A DNA stretch of 64,000 nucleotides from an uncultured Bacilli bacterium (GCA_934098515.1 CAKOOK010000005.1:18931-82930); one strand, 5' to 3'; shown: positions 6,345-15,180, counted from the stretch's first letter. A program made the numbers and translations. Notes: generated by a model not told the origin, from the letters alone.

Positions 6345-8534
6345 ATGAGTTACATTAAAGGGAAATACAAACAATCTATTTTTGAATCAGAAACTGGCTA
6401 TAAGGTCGGTCTTTTTAGGGTTCAAGAAACTAATGATAAAGAGATAAGTTCTAATAAGACTATTACATTTACTGGTTATTTTGGAATGCTTAATAAGGAT
6501 GATACTTATGTATTTAATGGTAATGTTATTTATCATGATAGATATGGTATGCAGTTTCAAGTAGATACGTATGAAAAAGTTGTACCTGAAGGAAAAGATG
6601 CTATTATTGATTTTTTAACAAGTTCTTTTGTTAAGGGATGTGGTGAAGTTCTTTCAAGGAAGATTTATAAAACATTTGGAGATGATACTCTTACTAAGAT
6701 TAAAGAAAGTAAAGAGAATTTGTTTTTAGTTAGTGGTATGACTGATAAAAAAGCGGATAGTATTTATAAGTCTGTTGTAAAGTATTTTGAGGCGGATAAA
6801 GAGATAGTTAAGTTAAAAGAGATGGGTTTTACTGTTAAAGAAACTATGGAACTTATGAATAACTTTGGTAAGAGAGTTTTAGAACTTATTGATAAGAACA
6901 TCTACGTCTTAAGAGATTATGTAGATTTTCCTAAGCTTGATAGTATTTTTTTAGTAGATAATGATCCAGAGGATGATAGAAGAGTAGATGCTACTATTAT
7001 TAGGGCAATGAAGGATTTGACTTTTGAATTAGGGGATATTTATTTAGATAAAATTGAGATAGTTGAGGAACTTGCTAGTAGGTATAATATTTTTAAGAAT
7101 ATCGATGATAATTTAAAAGGACTTGCTAAGAAAAGAGAAATAATGATTTCTAATGAAGATTATTATTTGATGGATGATTATTTAGACGAGTTAAATAATG
7201 GAGTGTCAATTGCTTCTTTGATGAGTAGAGATGTTAAGAAGATAAATAAGTTTAATGATTTGATAAAACTAACTGAGGGTGAGCTTGATATTACTTATAA
7301 TAAGGAGCAAAAGGAAGCTATTAAGAGTGCGCTTACTAATAATGTTAGTATTATAACTGGTGGACCAGGAACGGGCAAGACTACGATTATTAAAGGTATT
7401 TTAAAGCTTTATAGTATTTATAAGAAGATAAGTTATGATTCAATAACTAGGGAAGTATGTTTACTTGCACCAACTGGTAGAGCATCTAAGAGGATGAGTG
7501 AGACTTGTGGTATTGGGGCAAGCACTATTCATAGATTTTTAAAATGGGATAAGGAAAGTAATACTTTTGCAGTTAATGAGTTAAATAAAGTTCATTATAA
7601 TATGTTTATTATTGATGAAACATCAATGCTTGATAATCACTTGCTGTCATCTTTTTTTAAAGGGATTGATATTCATACTAAGATTATATTTGTAGGTGAT
7701 GAGTATCAGCTTCCTAGTGTAGGGCCTGGTTTAATTTTATCAGATATGATTAGTGCTGGGGTTCCTCATATTAAGTTAGAAACTATTTATAGGCAGAGTG
7801 AGAACTCTTATATACCAATGCTTGCTAAGGATATTAAAAATGTGAATGTTACTGATGATTATTTGAATAAGAAGGATGATTATAATTTTATATCTTGTGA
7901 TTCAAAGGAAATTAAAAATGTTTTAGTGCAGATAGTGGAAAAGATGCAAGATAAGAAAATTGATTTAGGTAATTTACAAGTGCTAGCACCTATGTATAAG
8001 GGAGAAAATGGAATTGATAATTTAAATATTGTTTTGCAAGATCTTATTAATCCTAAAGGTAAAAGGAAAGCAGAAATGAGGGTTGGACCAATAACTTATA
8101 GAGTTGGGGATAAGATTTTAAATTTAGTTAATGATATTGATAATAATATTTATAATGGTGATATTGGGTATATTAAGAGTATTGATATTAACTCTAAGAA
8201 GGAACCTATAGTTGTAGAATATGATAATAATGAAGTAGGGTATAAAAGAGAGAATTTTAATCAAATAACGCATGCTTATGCGATAAGTATTCATAAGAGC
8301 CAAGGCTCAGAGTTTATGCATGTTATTATGCCAATAACTAAGGGATATTCGAGAATGCTTTATAATAAACTTCTTTATACTGGAGTATCTAGAGCAAAGA
8401 AAAGTTTAGTTCTTTTAGGGGATAAGGATGCATTTATAAAATGTGTTAATAATAGTTATAGTTTAGTACGTAAAACTAATTTAAAAGTGAAGATTATGAA
8501 TAATTTAAAGATAAATACGCAGAATAACAAATAG
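6345..8534 (+). CDS. recD2: RecD2-type SF1B DNA helicase
   Basis: A 729-residue 5'-3' helicase of the RecD/TraA family. The N-terminal OB-like and HhH regions (residues 1-200) carry GKYKQSIFESETGYKVG and a GDDTLTKI helix. Helicase motifs follow: Walker A GGPGTGKTTI near 345, motif II FIIDETSMLD, QLPSVGPG, IYRQSENS, and a C-terminal ITHAYAISIHKSQGSEF with YTGVSRAKK. There is no ribosome site before the ATG, and TAAAAT ends six bases upstream, so the mRNA may be leaderless. RecD2 acts in DNA repair and replication-fork processing when RecBC is absent. Confidence 0.93.
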   Translation: MSYIKGKYKQSIFESETGYKVGLFRVQETNDKEISSNKTITFTGYFGMLNKDDTYVFNGNVIYHDRYGMQFQVDTYEKVVPEGKDAIIDFLTSSFVKGCGEVLSRKIYKTFGDDTLTKIKESKENLFLVSGMTDKKADSIYKSVVKYFEADKEIVKLKEMGFTVKETMELMNNFGKRVLELIDKNIYVLRDYVDFPKLDSIFLVDNDPEDDRRVDATIIRAMKDLTFELGDIYLDKIEIVEELASRYNIFKNIDDNLKGLAKKREIMISNEDYYLMDDYLDELNNGVSIASLMSRDVKKINKFNDLIKLTEGELDITYNKEQKEAIKSALTNNVSIITGGPGTGKTTIIKGILKLYSIYKKISYDSITREVCLLAPTGRASKRMSETCGIGASTIHRFLKWDKESNTFAVNELNKVHYNMFIIDETSMLDNHLLSSFFKGIDIHTKIIFVGDEYQLPSVGPGLILSDMISAGVPHIKLETIYRQSENSYIPMLAKDIKNVNVTDDYLNKKDDYNFISCDSKEIKNVLVQIVEKMQDKKIDLGNLQVLAPMYKGENGIDNLNIVLQDLINPKGKRKAEMRVGPITYRVGDKILNLVNDIDNNIYNGDIGYIKSIDINSKKEPIVVEYDNNEVGYKRENFNQITHAYAISIHKSQGSEFMHVIMPITKGYSRMLYNKLLYTGVSRAKKSLVLLGDKDAFIKCVNNSYSLVRKTNLKVKIMNNLKINTQNNK

Positions 8535-8544
8535 GAGAGTGTTT

Positions 8545-8688
8545 ATGAAAGAATTTTTTAGTTTTATGATGGGAGCTATGTTTGGCGCAGGAGTAATGTT
8601 GGGCGCTAGTGAGCTTTCTAAAAATAAAGAAGTAATTAAAAAGAAAGTTAATAACTTAATTGATGATACTTCTAAATTAGTAGGTTAA
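8545..8688 (+). CDS. Small YtxH-like membrane-associated protein
   Basis: A 47-residue frame starts at ATG 8545 behind the ribosome site taggagag. It has a glycine/alanine-rich hydrophobic segment (residues 5-22, MMGAMFGAGVMLG) followed by a basic helix, resembling short YtxH-like proteins. It sits 10 bp after recD2, so it is probably co-transcribed, and ends before a terminator. Function unknown. Confidence 0.6.
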   Translation: MKEFFSFMMGAMFGAGVMLGASELSKNKEVIKKKVNNLIDDTSKLVG

Positions 8689-8698
8689 TAAAGGATAG

Positions 8699-8722
8699 AA
8701 ACTGTCATATTGGCAGTTTTTA
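8699..8722 (+). terminator. Terminator of the recD2 operon
   Basis: The stem AAACTGTCA/TGGCAGTTT (one G-U) has a three-base loop and is followed by T-rich sequence. Confidence 0.7.
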
Positions 8723-8732
8723 TAATTATAAA

Positions 8733-8805
8733 ATATGTTAAAAAAATAAGAAAAATTTAACATATCTCTTGTATATGTTAAAAAAGGGGAGAAAATTTAA
8801 CATGT
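8733..8805. repeat. Two tandem inverted-repeat units
   Basis: Two units each have a 10-base arm ATATGTTAAA facing TTTAACATAT (8733/8756-8765) or TTTAACATGT (8773-8782/8796-8805) across a purine-rich spacer. They could be paired operator sites or tandem RNA hairpins before the exporter gene. Confidence 0.5.
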
Positions 8806-8809
8806 TTTC

Positions 8810-8835
8810 AAGTAGGTAAATCCTACTTTTTTTGT
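8810..8835 (+). terminator. Terminator-like hairpin upstream of the exporter gene
   Basis: AAGTAGG/CCTACTT stem, short loop, then TTTTTTT. It may end a short transcript covering 8733-8805 or act as an attenuator. Confidence 0.5.
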
Positions 8836-8867
8836 ATAATAATTTCTAAATAATAAATAATAATAGT

Positions 8868-9842
8868 ATGAATAAAATTAAGAATTTAAGGTTATTAAAA
8901 ATATTTTTGTTTCTAGCAAATATCTTACTATTATTATTTATTATTAAAGAATGTAAGATATTAAATTTTTGCTGCATAATTATAAGTTTAGTAAGTCCTT
9001 GTATATTTGGTTTTGTTATTGCATGGGTTATTAAACCTGTTATGCTCTTTTTTAATAAGAAGTTTAATACTTATATTTCTAGTGCACTTACTTTTTTACT
9101 TATGGGTTTAATTATCTTTCTTATTGGTTATTTTTTAGTACCTATAATAATAAGAGAGTTTAGTAATTTACTACCTAATATTATTACTTTTTATAAAAAA
9201 TATAGTTCTAAAATTATTAGTTATATAAATATAGGGGATATTGGTAAGAAGTTTATTAGATGTACGATAGGGTTTAAAGATATTCTTATTAATTTGTTTT
9301 ATGCGTTTTTTATAGCGTTTTTCTTTCTAACTAATCATGAAGAAACAACTAGGTTTATTAGTAAGAAAGTGCCATCTAGATTATCTTTAGAGATTACTAG
9401 TAATTTAAGAGTGTTTGTAAAAGGAACTTTACTTGATACAGTTATTTTGTTTATTATGAGTTTAATTACTTTTAGTATAAGTAAGATGCCATATGCTCTT
9501 TTATTTGCTATATTTACGTCTATTACAAATGTTATACCATTTATTGGACCATATATTGGTGGGGGTCCAGCAGTGCTTGTTTCTTTATCAGTAAGTATGA
9601 GACTAGGAATAATTGTTTTGATTGAGGTAATGATCTTACAGTTTATTGAGTCATCATTTATTCATCCGTATATTATGAGTAAAGGATTAAAAATAAATCC
9701 AATAATTATTCTTATTGGACTTATTGTATTTGGTTATTTCTTTGGTATTATTGGTATGCTTATTAGTACACCACTTATAAGTGTTATTAAATCAGTATAT
9801 GAATATTATGAACCTAATATTAAGAAAGCTCTTCATAAATAG
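8868..9842 (+). CDS. AI-2E transporter (PerM/YtvI-like) family membrane protein
   Basis: The 324-residue integral membrane protein has about eight hydrophobic segments and the family signature TNVIPFIGPYIGGGPA near residue 225, plus the late ESSFIHPYIMSKGLKINP block. Members export small molecules or ions. In spore formers the family includes YtvI. No ribosome site is evident before the ATG. The 3' end overlaps the convergent transglutaminase-like gene by 23 bp. Substrate unknown. Confidence 0.88.
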   Translation: MNKIKNLRLLKIFLFLANILLLLFIIKECKILNFCCIIISLVSPCIFGFVIAWVIKPVMLFFNKKFNTYISSALTFLLMGLIIFLIGYFLVPIIIREFSNLLPNIITFYKKYSSKIISYINIGDIGKKFIRCTIGFKDILINLFYAFFIAFFFLTNHEETTRFISKKVPSRLSLEITSNLRVFVKGTLLDTVILFIMSLITFSISKMPYALLFAIFTSITNVIPFIGPYIGGGPAVLVSLSVSMRLGIIVLIEVMILQFIESSFIHPYIMSKGLKINPIIILIGLIVFGYFFGIIGMLISTPLISVIKSVYEYYEPNIKKALHK

Positions 9843-10728
9843 TTTTATCATATTCGTGATCAGTTATTTTATATTTTTCTAGGGATGGAGTATCAATTAA
9901 ATAGAATTTATGAAGGATGGTATCTTCTCCAGAACTACTTACAGGATCATCCCAAGTTAAGTCTAAGTGTAGCCAAGTGTTTTCTATATATACAGCGTTC
10001 CATACGTGGGTATTAGATGCTATTTTGAAGTTTGGCACGTTTAATTTATTTAAAAATAAAGCCATAGCATCAGCATATCCACCACATACGGCTTTATGGT
10101 TTATAAGAGCACCATAAGCAGTGGAAGATTTGGAATCAGAGTTATCTGTGTCATACTTAGTGGTATTAATTATATAATCATGAATTTTTAATATTTTATC
10201 TTCTAGTTTCATATCGTCCGTTATGTTTTCATTTATAATTTCGTTTATTTTACTGTTGATAGTAACTATATCATCACTGGAGTATAATTTTTCGATTTTG
10301 ATGTTGACTTCACCGCTTTGTGAGTAAGTTACATTTATTGATTTGAAGTTATTAAAGGGGCTTACAAAGTTATTTATATGGGTAAGGACGCTTGCATCGT
10401 TTGTGATGGCATTAACATCATCTAGGCAAGATGTATATTCACTTGGACAGTAGAATGTAAATTCATCATAACCACGATCTAGAATGCTGTAAAAGATATC
10501 TTTAATATCTTGCATGCTAAGTGGAGTAAAGGTTTTGCTTTCTTTAACATAATCATAACTTACTTTTTTATAATAAGCATTTGGTTCATTTAGAACTACT
10601 TTAGGTTCTTTACTAAAGATAGAACTTATATAGTTTATTATTTTATTATAATTAAAAGAAGTATATACAATTATTAAAATAACTATTAAAGTAGTTATTA
10701 TATTTTTAAATTTCACTATTATCACCAA
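9820..10728 (-). CDS. Membrane-anchored transglutaminase-like domain protein
   Basis: An N-terminal membrane segment (residues 5-25) leads to an extracytoplasmic protein with a transglutaminase/protease-like core. The core has Cys in KAVCGGYADAMALFLNKL, His in THVWNAVYI and Asp in HLDLTWDDP, the expected C-H-D triad in order. The family acts as cysteine peptidases or cross-linkers at the cell surface, and its substrate here is unknown. It lies downstream of rpsT, beyond the rpsT terminator. The TTG/GTG/ATG start choice is uncertain by a few residues. Confidence 0.8.
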   Translation of the reverse strand: MVIIVKFKNIITTLIVILIIVYTSFNYNKIINYISSIFSKEPKVVLNEPNAYYKKVSYDYVKESKTFTPLSMQDIKDIFYSILDRGYDEFTFYCPSEYTSCLDDVNAITNDASVLTHINNFVSPFNNFKSINVTYSQSGEVNIKIEKLYSSDDIVTINSKINEIINENITDDMKLEDKILKIHDYIINTTKYDTDNSDSKSSTAYGALINHKAVCGGYADAMALFLNKLNVPNFKIASNTHVWNAVYIENTWLHLDLTWDDPVSSSGEDTILHKFYLIDTPSLEKYKITDHEYDKTIYEELS

Positions 10729-10774
10729 TATTATGATATCAAAATCTAGATTAAATTAAAAGAAAAAATGATAA

Positions 10775-10800
10775 TAAAAAAACTCAGATGTTAATCCAAG
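10775..10800 (-). terminator. Terminator of rpsT
   Basis: On the minus strand, CTTGGAT/ATCTGAG pairs with wobble pairs and a TAAC loop, followed by a T run. Confidence 0.6.
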
Positions 10801-10801
10801 C

Positions 10802-11065
10802 TTATATCATTTCTTTTACTTTTTTATTTAATCTTGCTTTTTGTCTATCACAAGTATTCTTTTTAATTAATCCTTTACTAGAACATTTATCTAAGTCAGC
10901 CATAGTTGTTCTTAATTGTGCTTTAGCTGCATCTAGATTTTTTTCTTTAACTGCTTTTTCTAGTTTTTTCATTCCGTTCTTTACTTTAGAGGTATAAGAA
11001 GTATTACTTGCTGTTTTAATTTTGTCAGTCTTAACACTTTTTTTAGCGCTCTTAATGTTAGCCAT
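10802..11065 (-). CDS. rpsT: 30S ribosomal protein S20
   Basis: This 87-residue basic protein begins MANIKSAKKSVKT and has the alternating Lys-rich helices and the late LIKKNTCDRQKARLNKK of S20. It binds 16S rRNA early in assembly. The ribosome site ggaaggagatatt is strong and a promoter lies at 11096-11124. It is alone in its transcript. Confidence 0.96.
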   Translation of the reverse strand: MANIKSAKKSVKTDKIKTASNTSYTSKVKNGMKKLEKAVKEKNLDAAKAQLRTTMADLDKCSSKGLIKKNTCDRQKARLNKKVKEMI

Positions 11066-11095
11066 AAATATCTCCTTCCTTAAATTACAACACTG

Positions 11096-11124
11096 ATTTT
11101 ACCAAAATATTAAATAAAATGCAA
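11096..11124 (-). promoter_or_regulatory. Promoter of rpsT
   Basis: On the minus strand TTGCAT and TAAAAT are 17 bp apart, about 30 bp upstream of the start codon. Confidence 0.6.
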
Positions 11125-11133
11125 GTTAATATA

Positions 11134-11162
11134 TTGATAAATACTAAATATTTTGTTATTAT
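11134..11162 (+). promoter_or_regulatory. Promoter of the DGR target gene
   Basis: TTGATA and TATTAT with 17-bp spacing, about 33 bp before the start codon at 11195. Confidence 0.6.
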
Positions 11163-11194
11163 TTTAATAGTAATGAAGAATAGGGAGTCATAAT

Positions 11195-12748
11195 ATGTAT
11201 ATAAATAAATTAATTAAGAAACAAGTTATGCTTATTCTAGCAACGGTTGTATTAGTAGGAACTTTAGCAGTTACAACATCTTTTGCAGTCTTTGAGGAGA
11301 CTAAAAGTAATGCAACAGATCAAAAAATGACGATTGGTGATTTAGATGTAACCTACACTGGTGGCTCAGTTATTAGTATTACTGATATTAATCCAATGAC
11401 TGATAGTACTGCATTATCTAAGACTAATAATATTTATACATTTACTATAAAGAATACTGGAACAGTACCATATAATTTTAAAGTAAAAGTAATTAATAAC
11501 CCTAGTTATACAAGTAATTTATTACCTCATCAATATATTAGGTATTCTTTAAATAATGGCACTGCATCTACACTAGGTTCTGGACAAGCAGACTACGAAC
11601 TTACTAGTGGCGTAATTGAAGCAGGTGCTACTAATACTTATAAGCTTAGATTATGGGTAGCTGATGCTGGTACTTATAAATTACCAAATTCTGCATTAGG
11701 ACAAGAAATACATTTAAAGATATCTGTTGAAGGTAAAGCAGGTAGTGGATGGCTTCCTTCTAATTTTAAAGATAGAATACTTGCATTAAATGAAGTTAAG
11801 GCTCCAATAACTACACCAGGAAAAGAAATATCTGCTGATAGTGAAGCACTTTTAGCAAGTACTCCTGATGATTATGGAACAAGTTATTACTTTAGAGGAG
11901 CTGTAACAAATAACTATGTACAGTTTGCTAATAAGTGCTGGAGAATAGTAAGAGTTGGTGGAGATGGTTCAGTTAAACTTATCTTACATAATGATAATAC
12001 TGCTAGTGCTGCTAATCCTTGTAATTCAGCAAATAATAATGCTAGTGCAGCATTTGCTAGATACTCTGGTACAACATACACAAGTAAATTTAATGAAAAT
12101 TATAATGATAATGCTTATGTAGGATTTAAGTTTGGAACTGTCGGTTCATCAACATATGAAGCAACACATGCAAACACAAATAATAGTACAATACTAACTG
12201 ATTTAGAGACATGGTATACCAATAATCTAAAAACATATGAAAGTGTAATAGATGATAATGTATGGTGTAATGATAAAACAAATGTAACAGATACAACTTA
12301 CAATCCTTGGAATATGAGTAATGTTAATGGTTTAGGATATGGTACAAATAAAACATATTATGGTGCTACGCAAAGATTAGTAAGTTCTAGTAAAAGTGCT
12401 GGAGGCACTGGTCCTAGTTTAAAATGTAATGGAGAACTAAGTAAAATAGCATCTAAAGTAGGATTAGTAACAGCAGATGAACTAGCATATGCAGGATATG
12501 CTTATTTATTACAAAATACTACAACATATTTACAAGAAAATGCAACAGATACTTATTGGTGGTCCTTGTCTCCTAGCCGCTTCAATGGCAGCGGCGCTCA
12601 CGTTTGGAGCGTGCTCGGCAGCGATGGCGGCTTGTACATCAACAGCGTGCACTTCACCTACGGGCTTCGTCCTTCGATTTCTCTTAAGTCGACGACCAAC
12701 GCAACCGGAAATGGTACCAGTGATAGCCCATTCATAATAAGTATGTAA
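11195..12748 (+). CDS. Surface protein, probable DGR target (TasA/CalY-like start, lectin-fold-like variable end)
   Basis: The protein (517 residues) starts with a signal peptide (MLILATVVLVGTLAVTTSFA). A TasA/camelysin-like beta domain follows (TIGDLDVTYTGG, YTFTIKNTGTVPYNFKVKV; residues 30-180), then a segment with YYFRGAVTNNYVQFANKCWR (about 230-250). The C-terminal domain ends TYWWSLSP...YGLRPSISLK, the frame of C-type-lectin/FGE-like DGR variable proteins. Residues 454-499 are encoded by unusually GC-rich, NNC-ending codons that look like adenine-mutagenised AAC codons. It is the best candidate substrate of the reverse transcriptase at 144-1241, about 10 kb away. The protein would display a diversified binding surface outside the cell. 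Confidence 0.75.
   Translation: MYINKLIKKQVMLILATVVLVGTLAVTTSFAVFEETKSNATDQKMTIGDLDVTYTGGSVISITDINPMTDSTALSKTNNIYTFTIKNTGTVPYNFKVKVINNPSYTSNLLPHQYIRYSLNNGTASTLGSGQADYELTSGVIEAGATNTYKLRLWVADAGTYKLPNSALGQEIHLKISVEGKAGSGWLPSNFKDRILALNEVKAPITTPGKEISADSEALLASTPDDYGTSYYFRGAVTNNYVQFANKCWRIVRVGGDGSVKLILHNDNTASAANPCNSANNNASAAFARYSGTTYTSKFNENYNDNAYVGFKFGTVGSSTYEATHANTNNSTILTDLETWYTNNLKTYESVIDDNVWCNDKTNVTDTTYNPWNMSNVNGLGYGTNKTYYGATQRLVSSSKSAGGTGPSLKCNGELSKIASKVGLVTADELAYAGYAYLLQNTTTYLQENATDTYWWSLSPSRFNGSGAHVWSVLGSDGGLYINSVHFTYGLRPSISLKSTTNATGNGTSDSPFIISM
12554..12690 (+). other. Putative DGR variable repeat (VR)
   Basis: This is the part of the target gene from TATTGGTGG to the LRPSISLK codons. Between the CCT at 12571 and the CCT at 12671, most codons end in C (AGC, CGC, TTC, GGC, CAC, TAC, ATC and others), whereas the rest of the gene prefers A/T endings. 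An AAC-rich template with random changes at both A positions would yield exactly NNC. The T, G and C bases between them appear fixed. The invariant end GGGCTTCGTCC could be the homing initiation side. No template repeat is present in the window to confirm it. Confidence 0.65.
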
Positions 12749-13090
12749 ACGGGGCGAAGATAAAAAAGGTCGAAATCGTCAGTCGCAGATGTCCCGAGAA
12801 ACCCTTCGAGGGACAAACTGACAGGCGAGATAGATAAAAAATAAAAGTAGTGGGTTTTGGACGTGTGCGTGGCAAGCGCGCATGCGGATTCTTTGATTGG
12901 AGAGTACACGCTTGGCACAATTCAAAGCATCTTTTGTGAGTATTTATACACACGAAAGGGGGTGAGTTTTTAACACTGGTTTCCCAGGAATGTGTACAGC
13001 ATAGTTGGGTGGTTTTGGTGGTTTAAAGATTTGAAGTTAATATAGAATGTGATTAATGCACTATGTGCTGAATAAAGAGGAGGAATGTTT
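12749..13090 (+). other. GC-rich non-coding stretch after the DGR target, with nested inverted repeats
   Basis: The 336 bp between the target gene and the next gene keep a raised GC content up to about 12960, then return to normal. Nested inverted repeats lie at 12778-12822: outer arms GTCAGT/ACTGAC and inner arms GTCCC/GGGAC. DGRs often have a hairpin just after the variable repeat that aids homing, so this may serve that role. I see no convincing coding frame; the open frames here are on the antisense strand of low-quality sequence. Confidence 0.5.
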
Positions 13091-13492
13091 ATGGATATGT
13101 TATTTGAAAGTGAGAAACAGAAAGAGGCTACGGAGAGATTACTTGCTAGTGTTAGGGTAAGGACTATTAATAGTGAGATTGATGCTTATCTAAATGAGAT
13201 GCTTGGGTATGCTAAAGATATCGATGCTATTTTAGAGAAGAATAATCTAGGTGCTCGTTATTTAGATAAGGTAAGTATGATTGATAAGGTTGATAGTGTT
13301 TATCTTGATGAGGATTTAACTAATATTGATTTTAGGTTAAGGGAAGAGATTGAAGATTTGCTTAAGAGAATTAATACTAGAATTCGTTTGGTTAAGACTA
13401 ATGATGCTTTGGTTAAAGAGATTGAAGAGAGTTATAATGTTGATGGTTCAGATTTAGATAATGATTTAGCTGAAGCTAACTTAAATATTTAA
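13091..13492 (+). CDS. Uncharacterised helical protein
   Basis: This gene is not recognised. The 133-residue product is acidic and predicted to be helical (FESEKQKEATERLL, EEIEDLLKRINTRIRLV), with no membrane segment. The start at 13091 is preferred over the ATG at 13085 because the gaggagg ribosome site ends at 13083. It is followed by a larger membrane-containing protein in the same direction, so the two are probably an operon. Confidence 0.6.
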   Translation: MDMLFESEKQKEATERLLASVRVRTINSEIDAYLNEMLGYAKDIDAILEKNNLGARYLDKVSMIDKVDSVYLDEDLTNIDFRLREEIEDLLKRINTRIRLVKTNDALVKEIEESYNVDGSDLDNDLAEANLNI

Positions 13493-13542
13493 TTGTTTTT
13501 AGATATTTTGTATGGTAAAATTATGGTGAGGAGAGAGAGAAT

Positions 13543-14898
13543 ATGGATATTAATAGAATTAATGAGATAAACGCTGAGGTTCATAAAAGTACTGATTTAG
13601 ATGGTGCGTTAAGTGTTTATAATTTATTAAAAAGTAATGGATATGAGATTAAGTCTAATATGGGCTCTTTGATGGATTATTGTAAGACTAGAGGATTAGA
13701 TAGAGTTAAGAGTAATATTGAGTTATTAGTTAGATATGATGAAGAACTAGGTAATAAGGAGAAGATTACTAAAGATTTTTATGCTTCTATTTATAGTAAT
13801 GATAAGAGTGGTATATTAGATAAAATTGAAGCTATTGTTAATGCTGATACTAAGTATAATGTTGAAACTGATGCTAGGTATCATGGTAATAATAAACCGG
13901 ATAATGGTAAGAGTATTTTTACTATGAAGGTTGAAGAGTTAAAGAGAAAGATGGGTGGAGATAATGTTTCTTCTAAGCTAGAGAAAGCTAGAAAGACTTT
14001 GGAAGATAATTATACTGCTTTTAGAAATTTAACTGCTGAAGATCTAAAAAGTACAAAGGCTTTGAAGTTAAGAGAAGCTATCGATCAAAATAGATATTAT
14101 ATTAATCAGTTAGAGGGAATGAGTTCTAAGAGTTCTTATTCTATTGATAGTATTGATAAGGTTAATGCTTTTAATGCTGATGTTAAAGAGTTATATAATT
14201 TTATTAATGGTTTAAATTTAAATGATGATTCTAAGAAGGCTCTTATTGATGAATTTGGGACTTTAAGAACTAAGGTAAATGATTATCGTAATTATATTGC
14301 TAATTTACAGGCTACTGGTAAGAAGTATGATGCGTTACTTGCTGAGATGGATGTTGTAAAGGTTGGAAAGTCTGTTAAGAAGAGTGAGGTTAAGGCTGCT
14401 CCTATAGAAGAAAAACCTGCCGAAGTATCTGATAAGTCTGATGAAGTAACTGATGAAAAAGAAAAACATGATTATAAAGTTAAGTCTATAAGAAAAACAG
14501 TTGGTAAGTATGCTCCATGGGTATGGAGAACTGCTGCTATTATTGGCATAGCATCATCTACGTTTACTCCTGCTGTAGTTATTGCAGGTGGATGGCTTGC
14601 TGCTGAAGCTATTAGATTCTGTGTTAAGAGAAATTATAGATTCCCTAAGTTTGGTTTATTTAAAGATAAATTAAATGATAAGTTTAGTAATCTTTCTCAA
14701 AAGGGTGAAATTAGTGAAGAGGAAAGTAAGGATGCAGCAGCTGTTGCTAGTGAAATAGATAAGGTGGCTAAAGAAGCTGAACAGGTAAATGAGGCTGAAT
14801 TAAATGCTGCTGAATTAAGTGCTAATATTGATAAAGCTATGAATGAGGTGAATAAAGGCACTGATACGGAAGAGAAAACAGCAGCACGCACTTTATAA
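13543..14898 (+). CDS. Uncharacterised coiled-coil protein with a membrane segment
   Basis: The 451-residue product is not recognised. Residues 1-280 are charged and helical, residues 281-310 form a Lys/Glu-rich linker, and residues about 325-350 form a membrane segment (TAAIIGIASSTFTPAVVIAG). The tail is Ala/Glu-rich and ends near AARTL. The ribosome site gaggagagag is good. With its neighbours at 13091 and 14920 it may form a three-gene unit of unknown role. Confidence 0.6.
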   Translation: MDINRINEINAEVHKSTDLDGALSVYNLLKSNGYEIKSNMGSLMDYCKTRGLDRVKSNIELLVRYDEELGNKEKITKDFYASIYSNDKSGILDKIEAIVNADTKYNVETDARYHGNNKPDNGKSIFTMKVEELKRKMGGDNVSSKLEKARKTLEDNYTAFRNLTAEDLKSTKALKLREAIDQNRYYINQLEGMSSKSSYSIDSIDKVNAFNADVKELYNFINGLNLNDDSKKALIDEFGTLRTKVNDYRNYIANLQATGKKYDALLAEMDVVKVGKSVKKSEVKAAPIEEKPAEVSDKSDEVTDEKEKHDYKVKSIRKTVGKYAPWVWRTAAIIGIASSTFTPAVVIAGGWLAAEAIRFCVKRNYRFPKFGLFKDKLNDKFSNLSQKGEISEEESKDAAAVASEIDKVAKEAEQVNEAELNAAELSANIDKAMNEVNKGTDTEEKTAARTL

Positions 14899-14919
14899 TA
14901 GATAAAAAGGAGATTAGGT

Positions 14920-15180
14920 ATGAAAGTAGATACTATTGTTGAAATGGAAAATGGGGAGAATTTCTACATTGCTGATGAGACTGTGCAAAATGGTGTAAAG
15001 TATTATTTAGCAAATAAGGTAGATGAGAATGATGAACCTACAACTGATACTAAAATATTTAAAGAAACTTTAGATGGTAATGATATTTATTTAGATGTTG
15101 TTAAGGATGAAAGTGAACTTAATTATTTAGGTGCGATATTCTTAGCAAATTTCAGTAATGATTTAGAGGAAGAGGCTTAG
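14920..15180 (+). CDS. DUF1292-like (YrzB-type) small acidic protein
   Basis: The 86-residue product resembles DUF1292 proteins: a beta-rich fold (ENGENFYIADETVQNGVKYY), a central DTKIFKE segment and an acidic end. The function of the family is unknown. The ribosome site aaaaggaga is good. It ends inside its terminator at 15170-15193. Confidence 0.5.
   Translation: MKVDTIVEMENGENFYIADETVQNGVKYYLANKVDENDEPTTDTKIFKETLDGNDIYLDVVKDESELNYLGAIFLANFSNDLEEEA

Noticed and set aside
12658..12953. Minus-strand reading frames over the GC-rich flank of the DGR target
   Set aside because: They are by-products of local composition, with no start signal and no family resemblance.
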